Positions 1 through 8,275 of a DNA stretch of 13,218 nt are shown here, one piece after another. This DNA is from CAVQGZ01 sp964356295 (GTDB taxonomy: Bacteria > Actinomycetota > Actinomycetes > Jiangellales > Jiangellaceae). The notes under the pieces are model-generated. The model was not told the origin of the DNA. It ran no database searches and was given only the letters and a program-made list of their open reading frames with translations. Positions within the stretch are counted from its first letter, which is position 1; every line of letters begins with the position of its first letter. Both the position numbers and the translations under genes were made by a program. Where the stretch lies: positions 1 through 13,218 of the forward strand of contig CAYHHE010000082.1 of the NCBI GenBank assembly GCA_964356295.1. Direction: 5' to 3'.

Positions 1-221
1 CCGGCCTCCGTGACGACAGAACCGGTCGCGATGGCGGCTCTGAACGTGCCGACCTCACGGACACAGGTGATTACGTCCCCCAGGAACGTCTCACGGTCAA
101 CGGCGACGGTGTTGGCTTCGCGCGAGAGATGTGCCTGCGAGGTCGGCGCAGCGGAAGACGAGCCACACCCCGGGAGCACGAGACCACGGATCAGCAGCCC
201 CACGAACAGGCCGGTGAGCAC
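1..221 (-). CDS. Putative lipoprotein, C-terminus beyond window edge
   Basis: I do not recognise this protein. The frame stays open from an in-frame stop at 270-272 to the left edge, giving 73 visible residues if the GTG at 219-221 is the start. The N-terminus is hydrophobic (MLTGLFVGLLIRGLVLPG) and runs into Cys19, followed by Gly-Ser-Ser-Ser-Ala-Ala-Pro, the flexible linker usual after a lipidated cysteine. The sequence then turns polar and looks like ordinary folded protein. Odd points are Pro at -2 of the lipobox (LPGC), an Arg inside the hydrophobic stretch, and no basic n-region, so the start may be wrong. A GGAGG overlaps the chosen GTG; a second GTG at 201-203 lies downstream of it. 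If real, the product would be anchored on the outer face of the membrane. It lies about 200 bp after kdpE on the same strand and could be independent of kdp. Confidence 0.5.
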   Translation of the reverse strand, partial: MLTGLFVGLLIRGLVLPGCGSSSAAPTSQAHLSREANTVAVDRETFLGDVITCVREVGTFRAAIATGSVVTEA

Positions 222-423
222 CTCCAGTCGGAGCGCGCTGTGCAGGGAACCCCACGGACAGGCCGCGGATCACCTGCGCCTCGGTCTGGGTGCCGGCCCT
301 GCCCGGATCGTGCTCAGTGCCTCGCCGCCGTCACCGCGCGTCTCACTGTGTCGGCGCGTGGTGTCACCGGGCTTGGGATGGCCGCCGTCGCGATCGTGTA
401 CGTGTTGAGAGTCGTTGCCGCGG
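222..423. other. Intergenic region after kdpE, no clear element
   Basis: This 202-bp stretch separates the kdpE stop from the putative lipoprotein. I see no stable hairpin with a T-tract and no convincing promoter. A weak imperfect GCGC-based inverted repeat lies near 314-360. Where kdp transcription ends, or whether it continues into the lipoprotein gene, cannot be decided by reading. Confidence 0.4.
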
Positions 424-1098
424 TCAGGGCACCAGGCGGTAGCCGACGCCCGGCTCGGTGATGAGGTGGCGGGGGCGCGACGGGTCGGGCTCCAGCTTCG
501 TCCGCAGCTGCGCGAGGTACACGCGCAGGTAGTGAGTCTCGGTGTCGAGGTGCGGACCCCGCAGGTCCCGCAGCAGCTCGCGGCGGCCGACGATGCGACC
601 GAGGTTGCGGGTGAGGATCTCGAGGATGCGCCACTCGGTCGGGGTCAGCCGCACCTGCTCGCCGTCCCGCGTCACGCGCCGATGCGCGAGGTCGATTGTG
701 AAGGACGCGGTCTCGACGACAGGCTGGTCGGCCTCGGGGGACCGGCGGCGGGTGGCGGCGCGGATGCGTGCGAGCAGCTCGTCCATGCCGAACGGCTTGG
801 TGACGTAGTCGTCGGCGCCAGCGTCGAGAGCCTGCACCTTCTCGGTGCTCCCGGTGCGTGCCGACAGCACGACGACGGGGAGGGTCGACCAGCCGCGCAC
901 GGCGTGCAGCACGTCCATGCCGTCGATGTCGGGCAGCCCCAGATCGAGGATGAGCAGGTCGGGCGGGTGGCTCGCTGCTGCTTCGATCGCGCCCGAGCCG
1001 GTGCGGGCGAGGTCCACCTCGTAGCGCTGCGCCCGAAGCGTGATTGCCAGCGCCCGCCCGAGCCCCGGATCGTCCTCCACGACGAGCACCCGGGTCAC
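424..1098 (-). CDS. kdpE: KdpE, OmpR-family response regulator
   Basis: KdpE is the cytoplasmic response regulator of the KdpD/KdpE system; when phosphorylated it activates kdp transcription. The protein is 224 residues, normal for the family. The receiver domain (about 3-117) has the acidic pocket Glu8-Asp9-Asp10, phospho-acceptor Asp52 in LLILDLGLPDIDG, Ser79 at the switch position and Lys101 in VTKPFG. A linker leads to an OmpR/PhoB winged helix (about 129-224) with the family motifs LTPTEWRILE, HYLRVYLAQLR and EPGVGYRL. The GTG start at 1096-1098 overlaps the kdpD TGA by 4 nt (GTGA), with GGTGG just upstream, so it is coupled to kdpD. It is the last gene of the kdp operon. OmpR-type regulators bind direct repeats with an 11-bp period, and such repeats occur at 8309-8327 and 9210-9228. 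No key residue is missing. Confidence 0.96.
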   Translation of the reverse strand: MTRVLVVEDDPGLGRALAITLRAQRYEVDLARTGSGAIEAAASHPPDLLILDLGLPDIDGMDVLHAVRGWSTLPVVVLSARTGSTEKVQALDAGADDYVTKPFGMDELLARIRAATRRRSPEADQPVVETASFTIDLAHRRVTRDGEQVRLTPTEWRILEILTRNLGRIVGRRELLRDLRGPHLDTETHYLRVYLAQLRTKLEPDPSRPRHLITEPGVGYRLVP

Positions 1099-3671
1099 GG
1101 TGTCGCCACCGTGGGTGCGGCCTGGGCGTCCGCCGGCTGCCCGGACACGTCGAAGGCGGGGAGCGCAGGCGCGGGAGCCGCCGTCAGGCTCACCACCAGG
1201 GTGAGCCCTCCGCCCGGGGTGTCTTCGGCCTCCAGCGTGCCGCCGCAGGCCTCGACGAAGCCGCGCGCCACGGCCAGGCCCAGCCCCAGTCCCTGCCCGG
1301 CGGGGGCGTCCCCGAGCCGTTGGAAGGCGCGGAAGATATCGGGCTTGCGGGCGTCGGGGACGCCGGGGCCGCGGTCGGCGACGCGCACGACGACCTGGTC
1401 GGGGAACGCGGCGGCACTCACCGAGACCGTGTCACCCTGGGGCGAGTATCGCACCGCGTTCTCCAGCACGTTGCCGAGCGCCCGCTCGAGCAACCCCTCG
1501 TCGGCCAGCACGAGTGGGACGGCCTCGGGGACCGCCAGCTCGAACCGGTCGGCCGGCAGCCCGCTCAGCGCGCGCGGGACGACCTCGTCCAGGGCGACCG
1601 GCTGGATGCGCGGCTCGACCGCGCCGGCGTCAAGCCGACTGAGGTCGAGCAGGTTGTCGACGAGCGCCTGTAGCCGGTCGGCGGAGGCCTCGATCTGCTG
1701 CAGCAGCTCCTGCTGGTCCTCGGTGCTCAGCCGCAGCGCGGGAGACCGCAGGGCGCTGGCGCCGGCCTTGATGCCCGCCAAGGGGGTGCGCAGGTCGTGG
1801 CTGACGGCGGCGAGCAGCGCGGTTCGGATGGCCGTGCGCTCCTTCTCCCGCCGGGCGCTGCGCGCCTCGGCTCGCAGCCGGTCGCGCTCGGCTAGCGTCT
1901 CGACCTGGGCACCCACGACGGTGGCCACTCGGGTGTCCTCCGCTGACAGCGGCCGCCCGGTGAGCACTAGGTGCAGGTCGTCGTTGACGACGAGCGTGGT
2001 GCTGGTGCCGTCGCCGTCCGTGCTGACGCCGCCCCCCGGTGCGGCCACGGCCGACGAGGTCTGCTGCCAGGCTCCGTCGTCGTCCCGCTCGAGCAGCGCC
2101 ACCGAGCGCAGGTGGAACGACTCGCGCAACCGTTCGAGCAGGGCCGGGACGGCGTCACCGCCGCGGAGCACGCTGCCGGCGAGCGCGCTGAGCGTGTCGG
2201 CCTCGGCACGGGCCCGCGACGCCTCGGCGGTGCGGCGGGCCGCGAGGTCGACGGCAAGCGCAACTGCGACGGCCACGGCGATCTGCACGACGACTGCGAG
2301 CAGGTTCTCCGGCTCGTCGATGGTGAACGTGTACAGCGGCGAGCTGAACAGGAAGTTCGCCAGCAGGCCGCTGAGGATCGCCGCCACCAGCGCCGGTCCC
2401 ATGCCGCCGACGAGGGCGACGGTGACGGTGAGCGCGAGGAACAGCAGCAGAACGAGGGCCAGTCCGTGCATCTCGCGAGTCAGATGCAGCGCCAGGGCCA
2501 GCAGCAGGGGTCCCAGCACCGACAGCACCCACCCGGTGGCCTTGCGCCGCACCCCGACCCGCGAGGGACCAGGACGGCTGAACAGCCCGCTGGCCTGCCT
2601 CTCGTGCGTGACGATGTGCACGTCGATGTCGTCCGAGTCACGCACCACGTCGGCGCCCGGGCCGGGGGTGAACAACCTCGCCAGCCGGCCCCGGCGCGGC
2701 GCCCCGAGCACGATCTGAGTGGCGTTGACACTGTGGGCGAACTCCAGGATGGCGGCGGGTATGTCGTCGCCGACGACCGAGTGCCACGTCCCACCGAGCG
2801 ACTCGACGAGTTGGCGCTGCCGGGCTACCAGGTCGGGGGAGGCGCCGGAGAGACCGTCGCTGCGGGAGACGTGCAGGGCGAGCAGCTCGCCGCCGAGGGC
2901 ACGGTCGGCGATCCGCGCACCACGCCTCACCAGCACGTCCCCCTCGGGGCCGCCGGACAACGCGACCACCACGCGTTCGCGGGTGGGCCAAGGGTCGGAG
3001 ATCTCGTGCTCGGTCCGGTAGGTCTCCAGCGCGTCGTCCACCCGGTCGGCCACCCACAGCAGGGCGAGCTCACGCAGCGCGGTCAGGTTGCCGACGCGGA
3101 AGTAGTGGGTGAGGGCGGCGTCGACCTTCTCGGCGGAGTAGACGTTGCCGTGCGCCATCCGCCGCCGCAGCGCCTGCGGGCTCATGTCCACCAGCTCGAT
3201 CTGGTCGGCGCGCCGGACGACCTCGTCCGGCATCGTCTCCTGCTGACGGACGCCCGTGATGGCCTCGACCACGTCGTTGAGCGACTCGAGGTGCTGGATG
3301 TTGACGGTGGTGATGACGTCGATCCCGGCGGCGAGCAGATCGTCGACGTCCTCCCACCTCTTGGTGTGACGGGCGCCCGGCACGTTCGTGTGGGCGAGTT
3401 CGTCCACGAGGGCCACCTGCGGACGGCGAGCCAGCACCGCGTCGACGTCCATCTCCTCGAAGACGGTGCCCCGGTAGGTCAGCCGCTGTCGGGGGACGAC
3501 CTCGAGGCCCTCGATCATCTCTGCCGTGCGCTGGCGTCCATGGGTCTCGACGTACCCGACGACCACGTCGGTGCCCCGGCCGAGACGACGGTGCGCCTCG
3601 CCCAGCATGGCGTACGTCTTTCCCACCCCAGGGGCGGCCCCGAGGTAGACGCGCAGCGTGCCCCGAGCCAT
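1095..3671 (-). CDS. kdpD: KdpD, membrane-bound sensor histidine kinase
   Basis: KdpD senses potassium status and phosphorylates KdpE. It has 858 residues against about 894 in E. coli, and all modules are present. The N-terminal KdpD domain (1-210) has a Walker A GAAPGVGKT at 11-19 and VALVDELAHTN at 86-96. A USP-like domain spans about 232-355. Four membrane helices (DUF4118) lie near 378-397, 404-420, 423-442 and 456-477. A GAF-like region covers about 485-595. The HisKA domain has the phospho-acceptor His625 in AVSHDLRTPLAG. The ATPase domain has the N box NVLENAVRYSP (Asn734, Asn738), the G1 box DRGPG at 766-770 and the G2 box GQGLGLGLA at 792-800. I do not see the FTAxY signature reported for the c-di-AMP-binding USP domain of Staphylococcus KdpD. 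The ATG start lies 10 nt after kdpC, with a modest AGGTGAG ribosome site. Its stop overlaps kdpE. Confidence 0.97.
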   Translation of the reverse strand: MARGTLRVYLGAAPGVGKTYAMLGEAHRRLGRGTDVVVGYVETHGRQRTAEMIEGLEVVPRQRLTYRGTVFEEMDVDAVLARRPQVALVDELAHTNVPGARHTKRWEDVDDLLAAGIDVITTVNIQHLESLNDVVEAITGVRQQETMPDEVVRRADQIELVDMSPQALRRRMAHGNVYSAEKVDAALTHYFRVGNLTALRELALLWVADRVDDALETYRTEHEISDPWPTRERVVVALSGGPEGDVLVRRGARIADRALGGELLALHVSRSDGLSGASPDLVARQRQLVESLGGTWHSVVGDDIPAAILEFAHSVNATQIVLGAPRRGRLARLFTPGPGADVVRDSDDIDVHIVTHERQASGLFSRPGPSRVGVRRKATGWVLSVLGPLLLALALHLTREMHGLALVLLLFLALTVTVALVGGMGPALVAAILSGLLANFLFSSPLYTFTIDEPENLLAVVVQIAVAVAVALAVDLAARRTAEASRARAEADTLSALAGSVLRGGDAVPALLERLRESFHLRSVALLERDDDGAWQQTSSAVAAPGGGVSTDGDGTSTTLVVNDDLHLVLTGRPLSAEDTRVATVVGAQVETLAERDRLRAEARSARREKERTAIRTALLAAVSHDLRTPLAGIKAGASALRSPALRLSTEDQQELLQQIEASADRLQALVDNLLDLSRLDAGAVEPRIQPVALDEVVPRALSGLPADRFELAVPEAVPLVLADEGLLERALGNVLENAVRYSPQGDTVSVSAAAFPDQVVVRVADRGPGVPDARKPDIFRAFQRLGDAPAGQGLGLGLAVARGFVEACGGTLEAEDTPGGGLTLVVSLTAAPAPALPAFDVSGQPADAQAAPTVATP

Positions 3672-3681
3672 GGGCCTAGTC

Positions 3682-4284
3682 TCACCTCTCCGAGGTCGAT
3701 CCGGTGGCCGCGAGCCGCTCGAGGTCGAGGTTCAGCTCAAGCACGTTGACCGTGGGCTCACCGATGAACCCGAGCGCCGGGCCGACCACGTGGTCCTCGA
3801 CAAGCGCGGCGACGTCGGCCTCGGCCAGCCCCCGGGCCTCGGCCACGCGGGCGACCTGCAGACGTGCATACTCCGGCGAGATGTGCGGGTCCAGGCCCGA
3901 GCCGGAGGCGGTGATCGCGTCGGCGGGGACGTCGTCCGGGTCGACGCCCTCGCGCGCGGCGACCTCGGCACGGCGTTCCTCGACGGTGGCGAGAAGCTCC
4001 TCGTTCTCCGGTCCCAGGTTGCTGGCGCCGGAGGCGAGCGGGTCGTAGCCGTCTCCTGCCACCGAGGGCCGGGGGAGGAACCACTCGTCACCGACGAACG
4101 CCTGCCCGAGCAGGCGGGACCCGACGACCTCGCCGTTCGCGTTGCGCACCAGCGACCCGTCGGCGGAGGCGGGCACGACCCGTCCGACGAGCAGCACGGC
4201 GGCTGGGTAGAGCACGCCGAGCACGACGGTGAGCACGAGCATGAGGCGCAGCCCGGCCAAGGTCAGTCGCACGAACGTTGCCAT
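3682..4284 (-). CDS. kdpC: KdpC, K+-transporting ATPase subunit C
   Basis: KdpC is the single-span subunit that stabilises the KdpFABC potassium pump and promotes its ATP affinity. The protein is 200 residues (E. coli about 190). One N-terminal membrane helix (about 10-35, RLMLVLTVVLGVLYPAAVLL) precedes an external domain carrying the family's conserved blocks: GSRLLGQAF (55-63), FLPRPSVAGDGYDPLASGAS (69-88) leading into NLGPEN (89-94), PADAITASGSGLDPHISPEY (120-139), and the terminal PTVNVLELNLDL (177-188). The frame extends upstream inside kdpB to 4365, but those residues are Ser-rich shadow sequence. The ATG at 4282-4284 puts the membrane helix at the expected place and lies 7 nt after the kdpB stop. 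No strong ribosome site is visible, so it probably relies on coupling to kdpB. Confidence 0.96.
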   Translation of the reverse strand: MATFVRLTLAGLRLMLVLTVVLGVLYPAAVLLVGRVVPASADGSLVRNANGEVVGSRLLGQAFVGDEWFLPRPSVAGDGYDPLASGASNLGPENEELLATVEERRAEVAAREGVDPDDVPADAITASGSGLDPHISPEYARLQVARVAEARGLAEADVAALVEDHVVGPALGFIGEPTVNVLELNLDLERLAATGSTSER

Positions 4285-4291
4285 GACGCGG

Positions 4292-6385
4292 TCACCCGAT
4301 CCCGGGGAGGAGGGACACGACGAGGTCGATGAGCTTGATGCCGACGAAGGGAGCGATGATCCCACCGAGGCCGTAGACGAGCAGGTTTCGGCGCAGCATC
4401 TGAGCCGCGCTCGCGGGGGTGTAGCGCACCCCGCGCAGGGCGAGCGGGATGAGCGCGACGATGACCAGCGCGTTGAAGATGACCGCGGAGAGGATGGCCG
4501 ACTCCGGGCTGGACAGCTGCATCACATTGAGCCGGTCTAGCTGCGGGTACACGACCACGAACATCGCCGGGATGATGGCGAAGTACTTCGCGACGTCGTT
4601 GGCGATGGAGAACGTGGTGAGCGCGCCACGGGTGATGAGAAGCTGCTTGCCGATCTCGACGATCTCGATGAGCTTCGTCGGGTTGGAGTCGAGGTCGACC
4701 ATGTTGCCGGCCTCCTTGGCCGCCGACGTGCCCGTGTTCATCGCGACACCCACGTCGGCCTGGGCCAGCGCTGGCGCGTCGTTGGTGCCGTCGCCGGTCA
4801 TCGCGACCAGCCGTCCCGCCTCCTGCTCGCGCTTGATGAGGTCCATCTTGTCCTCGGGCTTGGCCTCGGCGAGGAAGTCGTCCACGCCCGCCTCTGCGGC
4901 GATGGCCTGGGCGGTCAACGGGTTGTCACCGGTGATCATCACGGTGCGGATCCCCATCCGCCGCAACTCGTCGAACCGCTCGCGCATGCCTTCTTTGACC
5001 ACGTCCTTGAGGTGCACGACGCCGAGCGCTCGTGCCTGCTGGCCGTCCACCCGCTGGGCGACCACGAGCGGGGTGCCGCCGCTGGCGCTGATCGCGTCGA
5101 CGGCGAGTCCGACGTCGTCCGTCGGGTGGCCGCCGTGGTCGCGCACCCACTTCATGACCGCCGCGGCCGCCCCCTTGCGGATCTCCCGCGGGCCATCGGG
5201 CGTCTGCAGGTTCACCCCACTCATCCGGGTCTGCGCCGTGAACGGGACGAACGTCGCTCCGGCGAGCAACCCCTCGTCGGGCGCGCGCAGCCCGAACTGG
5301 TCCTTGGCCAGCACGACAACGGAGCGGCCCTCAGGCGTCTCGTCGGCGAGGCTGGACAGGCGCGCGGCGTCGGCCAGCTCCTCGACGGGCACACCCGCGA
5401 CCGGCACCACGTCGGAAGCCTGTCGGTTGCCCAGCGTGATCGTGCCGGTCTTGTCCAGCAGCAGGACGTCGACGTCGCCGGCCGCCTCGACGGCGCGGCC
5501 CGACATCGCCAGCACGTTCCGCTGCACGAGCCGGTCCATCCCGGCGATGCCGATGGCGGACAGCAGTGCGCCGATGGTGGTGGGGATGAGGCAGACGAGC
5601 AGAGCCACGAGCACGAGCACGGGCTGGGGCTGGCCCGAGTAGACGGCGAACGGTTGCAGGGTCACGACCGCGAGCAGGAAGACCAGGGTGAGCGAGGCGA
5701 GCAGCAGGTTGAGCGCGATCTCGTTCGGTGTCTTCTGGCGCGCGGAGCCTTCCACCAGCGCGATCATGCGGTCGATGAAGGTCTCGCCCGGGCGTGCGGT
5801 GATCCTCACGACGATGCGGTCCGACAGGACCTTCGTGCCGCCGGTGACCGCGGACCGGTCGCCGCCCGACTCGCGGATCACCGGCGCCGACTCGCCGGTG
5901 ATGGCCGACTCGTCGACGCTGGCGACGCCCTCTACGACATCCCCGTCTCCGGGGATGATCTGGCCGGCCTCAACGACGACGAGGTCGTCGACCGCGAGGG
6001 AGGTGCCGGGCACCTGCTCCTCGCTACCGTCCGGCCGCAGGCGGCGGGCCACGGACTCGGTGCGGGCCCGGCGCAGCGTCTCGGCCTGGGCGCGGCCACG
6101 CCCCTCGGCGACGGCCTCCGCGAGGTTCGCGAACAGAACCGTCGCCCACAGCCACAACGCGATCGCCCACGCGAACGCCGACGGCTCGAGCACCGCCAGG
6201 ATCGTGGTGAGCACCGAGCCGATCCAGACCACGAACATGACCGGGCTGTGCCACAGGTGCCGCGGGTCGAGCTTGCGGAGCGCGTCCGGTAGCGAGGCCA
6301 CGAGCAGCGCAGGCTGGAAAGCGCCCGCTGCGACGCGTGCCGGCTCTTGCGGGCGCGGCGGCGTAGTGGTGGTGATGGTGCTCAC
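4292..6385 (-). CDS. kdpB: KdpB, P-type ATPase catalytic subunit
   Basis: KdpB is the ATP-hydrolysing subunit of the KdpFABC potassium pump, in the cytoplasmic membrane. The protein has 697 residues (E. coli 682). Membrane helices are at about 48-65, 70-88, 225-245 and 255-280, with three more near the C-terminus. The actuator domain carries TGES at 163-166; Ser166 aligns with the inhibitory phosphoserine (Ser162) described in E. coli. The P domain has DKTGTIT with the phosphorylated Asp311, MITGDNP at 483-489 and TGDGTNDAPAL at 530-540. The N domain contains FTAQTRMSGV and the KGA lysine at 404. The frame is open far upstream inside kdpA, but the correct start is the GTG at 6383-6385. It overlaps the kdpA TGA by 4 nt and has GGAGG 7 nt upstream. 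An earlier start would give Arg/Pro-rich antisense-like sequence. No defects seen. Confidence 0.97.
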   Translation of the reverse strand: MSTITTTTPPRPQEPARVAAGAFQPALLVASLPDALRKLDPRHLWHSPVMFVVWIGSVLTTILAVLEPSAFAWAIALWLWATVLFANLAEAVAEGRGRAQAETLRRARTESVARRLRPDGSEEQVPGTSLAVDDLVVVEAGQIIPGDGDVVEGVASVDESAITGESAPVIRESGGDRSAVTGGTKVLSDRIVVRITARPGETFIDRMIALVEGSARQKTPNEIALNLLLASLTLVFLLAVVTLQPFAVYSGQPQPVLVLVALLVCLIPTTIGALLSAIGIAGMDRLVQRNVLAMSGRAVEAAGDVDVLLLDKTGTITLGNRQASDVVPVAGVPVEELADAARLSSLADETPEGRSVVVLAKDQFGLRAPDEGLLAGATFVPFTAQTRMSGVNLQTPDGPREIRKGAAAAVMKWVRDHGGHPTDDVGLAVDAISASGGTPLVVAQRVDGQQARALGVVHLKDVVKEGMRERFDELRRMGIRTVMITGDNPLTAQAIAAEAGVDDFLAEAKPEDKMDLIKREQEAGRLVAMTGDGTNDAPALAQADVGVAMNTGTSAAKEAGNMVDLDSNPTKLIEIVEIGKQLLITRGALTTFSIANDVAKYFAIIPAMFVVVYPQLDRLNVMQLSSPESAILSAVIFNALVIVALIPLALRGVRYTPASAAQMLRRNLLVYGLGGIIAPFVGIKLIDLVVSLLPGIG

Positions 6386-8046
6386 AGCAGGGCCTCCGCG
6401 ATCGGGGCAAGGGACAGGGCAGGGAAGAACGTCAGGCCGGCGACCACGACGACGACGAACGCGAGCAGGCCGACGAACACTGGCTTGTCGGTGGGCAGGC
6501 TGCCGTCGGTGGCGTGCAGGGGCTTCTGCCGGGCGAGAGCGCCGGCGAGTGCCAGCACGAGGAGCAGCGGCACGAACCGGCCGAGCAGCATGATCACACC
6601 CAACGTGATGTTCTGGTACGTCGTCGCGGCGCCGAACCCGGCGAAGGCAGACCCGTTGTTGTTCGCCGTCGAGGCGTATGCGTACAGGATCTCCGACAGC
6701 CCGTGCGGCCCGGGATCCTGCACCGAAGCCTCCCGCAGCCCCGGCACCCCGGCGGTCAGGGCCGCTCCGACGAGCAGCAGGGTGGGCATCGTCAGCACGT
6801 AGAGCGCCACCGGCGTGATCTCCCGCCGCCCGATCTTCTTGCCCAGGTACTCCGGCGTGCGGCCCACCATCAGCCCCGCGAGGAACACCGCGAGCACCGC
6901 GAGGACGAGGATGCTGTAGAGGCCCGATCCCACCCCGCCCGGCGTGACCTCTCCCAGCATCATGTGCAGCAGGGTCAGCCCACCTCCGGCGGCGGTGAAC
7001 GAGTCGTGGAACGCGTTGACCGCGCCGGTGGAGGTACCGGTCGTGGACGACGCGAACAGTCCGGACAGCACCTCGCCGAACCGGACCTCCTTGCCCTCCA
7101 TCGCGCCGCCGGCGGCGGTGGGGACCGTGCCGGCCGCGGAGACCTCGGCCCAGATCAGCATGCCGGTGGCCAGCAGCCAGAGCAGGAGCATCGTCGCCAG
7201 GATCGCGCGCCCCTGGCGGAGGTCGCCGACCATGCGGCCGAAGGTGCGCGGAAGCGAGAACGGGATGACGAGGAGGAGGAAGACCTGGACGAGGCTGACC
7301 CACGCGGTGGGCCCCTCGAACGGGTGGGCTGCGTTGGCGTTGTAGAACCCGCCGCCGTTAGTGCCGAGTTCCTTGATGACTTCCTGCGAGGCGACCGGGC
7401 CACCCACGATGGTCTGGCTGCCGCCGGAGAGCGTGGTGATCACCTGGTCCACGCCCAGGTTCTGGACGACCCCGCCCAGCAGCATCACGATCGCGCCGAG
7501 GAAGGCGAGCGGGAGCAGCAGCCGCAGGCTCGCCCGGGTGACGTCCACCCAGAAGTTGCCGATGCGATCGGTGCGGGAGCGGGCGAAGCCCCGCACGAGC
7601 GCCATCGCCACGGACAGGCCGACGGCTGCGGAGACGAAGTTCTGGACGGTCAAGCCCGACATCTGGACCAGATGGCCCATCGTCGACTCGCCGGAGTAGG
7701 ACTGCCAATTCGTGTTGGTGACGAACGAGACGGCAGTGTTCCAGGCGGTGGCCGGGGGGACACCGGGCAGGTCGCGGCTCCACGGCAGCACGGCTTGGAC
7801 CCGCTGCAGGGCATAGAGGAGCAGGACGCCGACCAGCGAGAAGGCCAGCACCGAACGGGCGTAGACGGGCCAGCGCTGGTCGGCGTCCGGGTCGACGCCG
7901 ACCAGACGGTACACCACCCGCTCCAGGCGCAGGTGCGTCGGGCTGGTGAAGATGCGGGCCATGTACTCGCCCAGGAATCGGTACGCCAAGCCCAGGGCGA
8001 GAAGCAGCAGGGCGATCTGCAGCGTCGCCGCCAGGGCGGGGGACAT
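6382..8046 (-). CDS. kdpA: KdpA, K+-binding and translocating subunit
   Basis: KdpA is the potassium-selective membrane subunit, related to K+ channels and Trk/Ktr transporters, and forms the entry pathway of KdpFABC. The protein is 554 residues (E. coli 557), with about ten hydrophobic helices. All four selectivity-filter repeats are readable: TNTNWQ at 110-115, GTNGGGFYNANAAHPFEGPT at 228-247, TTGTSTGAVN at 335-344, and TANNNGSAFAGF at 460-471. The last also carries the conserved NNNGSAF. The ATG at 8044-8046 overlaps the kdpF stop by one base (TGATG), with GGAG 8 nt upstream. The stop overlaps the kdpB GTG. The family assignment is certain and the gene looks intact. Confidence 0.98.
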   Translation of the reverse strand: MSPALAATLQIALLLLALGLAYRFLGEYMARIFTSPTHLRLERVVYRLVGVDPDADQRWPVYARSVLAFSLVGVLLLYALQRVQAVLPWSRDLPGVPPATAWNTAVSFVTNTNWQSYSGESTMGHLVQMSGLTVQNFVSAAVGLSVAMALVRGFARSRTDRIGNFWVDVTRASLRLLLPLAFLGAIVMLLGGVVQNLGVDQVITTLSGGSQTIVGGPVASQEVIKELGTNGGGFYNANAAHPFEGPTAWVSLVQVFLLLVIPFSLPRTFGRMVGDLRQGRAILATMLLLWLLATGMLIWAEVSAAGTVPTAAGGAMEGKEVRFGEVLSGLFASSTTGTSTGAVNAFHDSFTAAGGGLTLLHMMLGEVTPGGVGSGLYSILVLAVLAVFLAGLMVGRTPEYLGKKIGRREITPVALYVLTMPTLLLVGAALTAGVPGLREASVQDPGPHGLSEILYAYASTANNNGSAFAGFGAATTYQNITLGVIMLLGRFVPLLLVLALAGALARQKPLHATDGSLPTDKPVFVGLLAFVVVVVAGLTFFPALSLAPIAEALL

Positions 8047-8135
8047 CAGAACCGCTCCGGCATCAGCAGCGCGGCCAGCAGGTACGCCGCCAGCGCCAAC
8101 GCGAGCACGAGCGCGACGACGTTCTCGGGGGTCAC
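8046..8135 (-). CDS. kdpF: KdpF, single-helix pump subunit
   Basis: A 29-residue peptide, exactly the usual KdpF length, made of one hydrophobic helix (about 5-24, NVVALVLALALAAYLLAALL) ending in MPERF. In E. coli KdpF sits between KdpA and KdpB and stabilises the complex. The GTG start at 8133-8135 overlaps the stop of the small gene before it (GTGA) and has GGAG 5 nt upstream. Its own stop overlaps the kdpA ATG. Longer upstream extensions of the frame are low-complexity Arg/Gly sequence and not credible. Position and length decide the call more than residue identity. Confidence 0.92.
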   Translation of the reverse strand: MTPENVVALVLALALAAYLLAALLMPERF

Positions 8136-8215
8136 AGTCGCTCCAGCCCGACGACGACGACCGCCAGTACCGCGAAGACGAGCAGTGTCAGCACGACGAA
8201 ACCAAAGTCCGCCAC
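8132..8215 (-). CDS. 27-residue single-helix membrane peptide, first gene of kdp operon
   Basis: A short gene coding for 27 residues: a brief acidic start (MADFGF), one very hydrophobic helix (about 6-22, FVVLTLLVFAVLAVVVV), and a charged tail GLERL. The start is decided by a good ribosome site, GGAGG at 8221-8225, 5 nt before the GTG at 8213-8215. The stop overlaps the GTG of kdpF by 4 nt, so the two are almost certainly co-translated. Similar tiny frames before kdpF exist in other actinobacterial kdp operons, from memory, usually annotated as hypothetical. I infer an accessory subunit or regulator of KdpFABC or KdpD. It could instead be a leader peptide whose translation opens the kdpF start. 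The function is unknown. Confidence 0.75.
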   Translation of the reverse strand: MADFGFVVLTLLVFAVLAVVVVGLERL

Positions 8216-8275
8216 AACTTCCTCCCGAGGTGAGGCCGGCAGGGACGGCCGGGCAGCGCCCATCGCTGCATGACG

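Noticed and set aside
129..461. Plus-strand frame ending in a helix-like hydrophobic stretch near kdpE
   Set aside because: Most of it is Arg/Pro-rich without a ribosome site, and it overlaps the kdpE end; the hydrophobic run is probably chance.
415..2718. Long plus-strand open frame opposite kdpE/kdpD
   Set aside because: It is antisense to two certain genes, Ser/Arg/Ala-rich without domains, and typical of spurious open frames in high-GC DNA.
4292..7303. Extended kdpB frame reaching into kdpA
   Set aside because: The first 306 residues are out-of-frame kdpA; the GTG at 6385 has a ribosome site and gives normal KdpB length.
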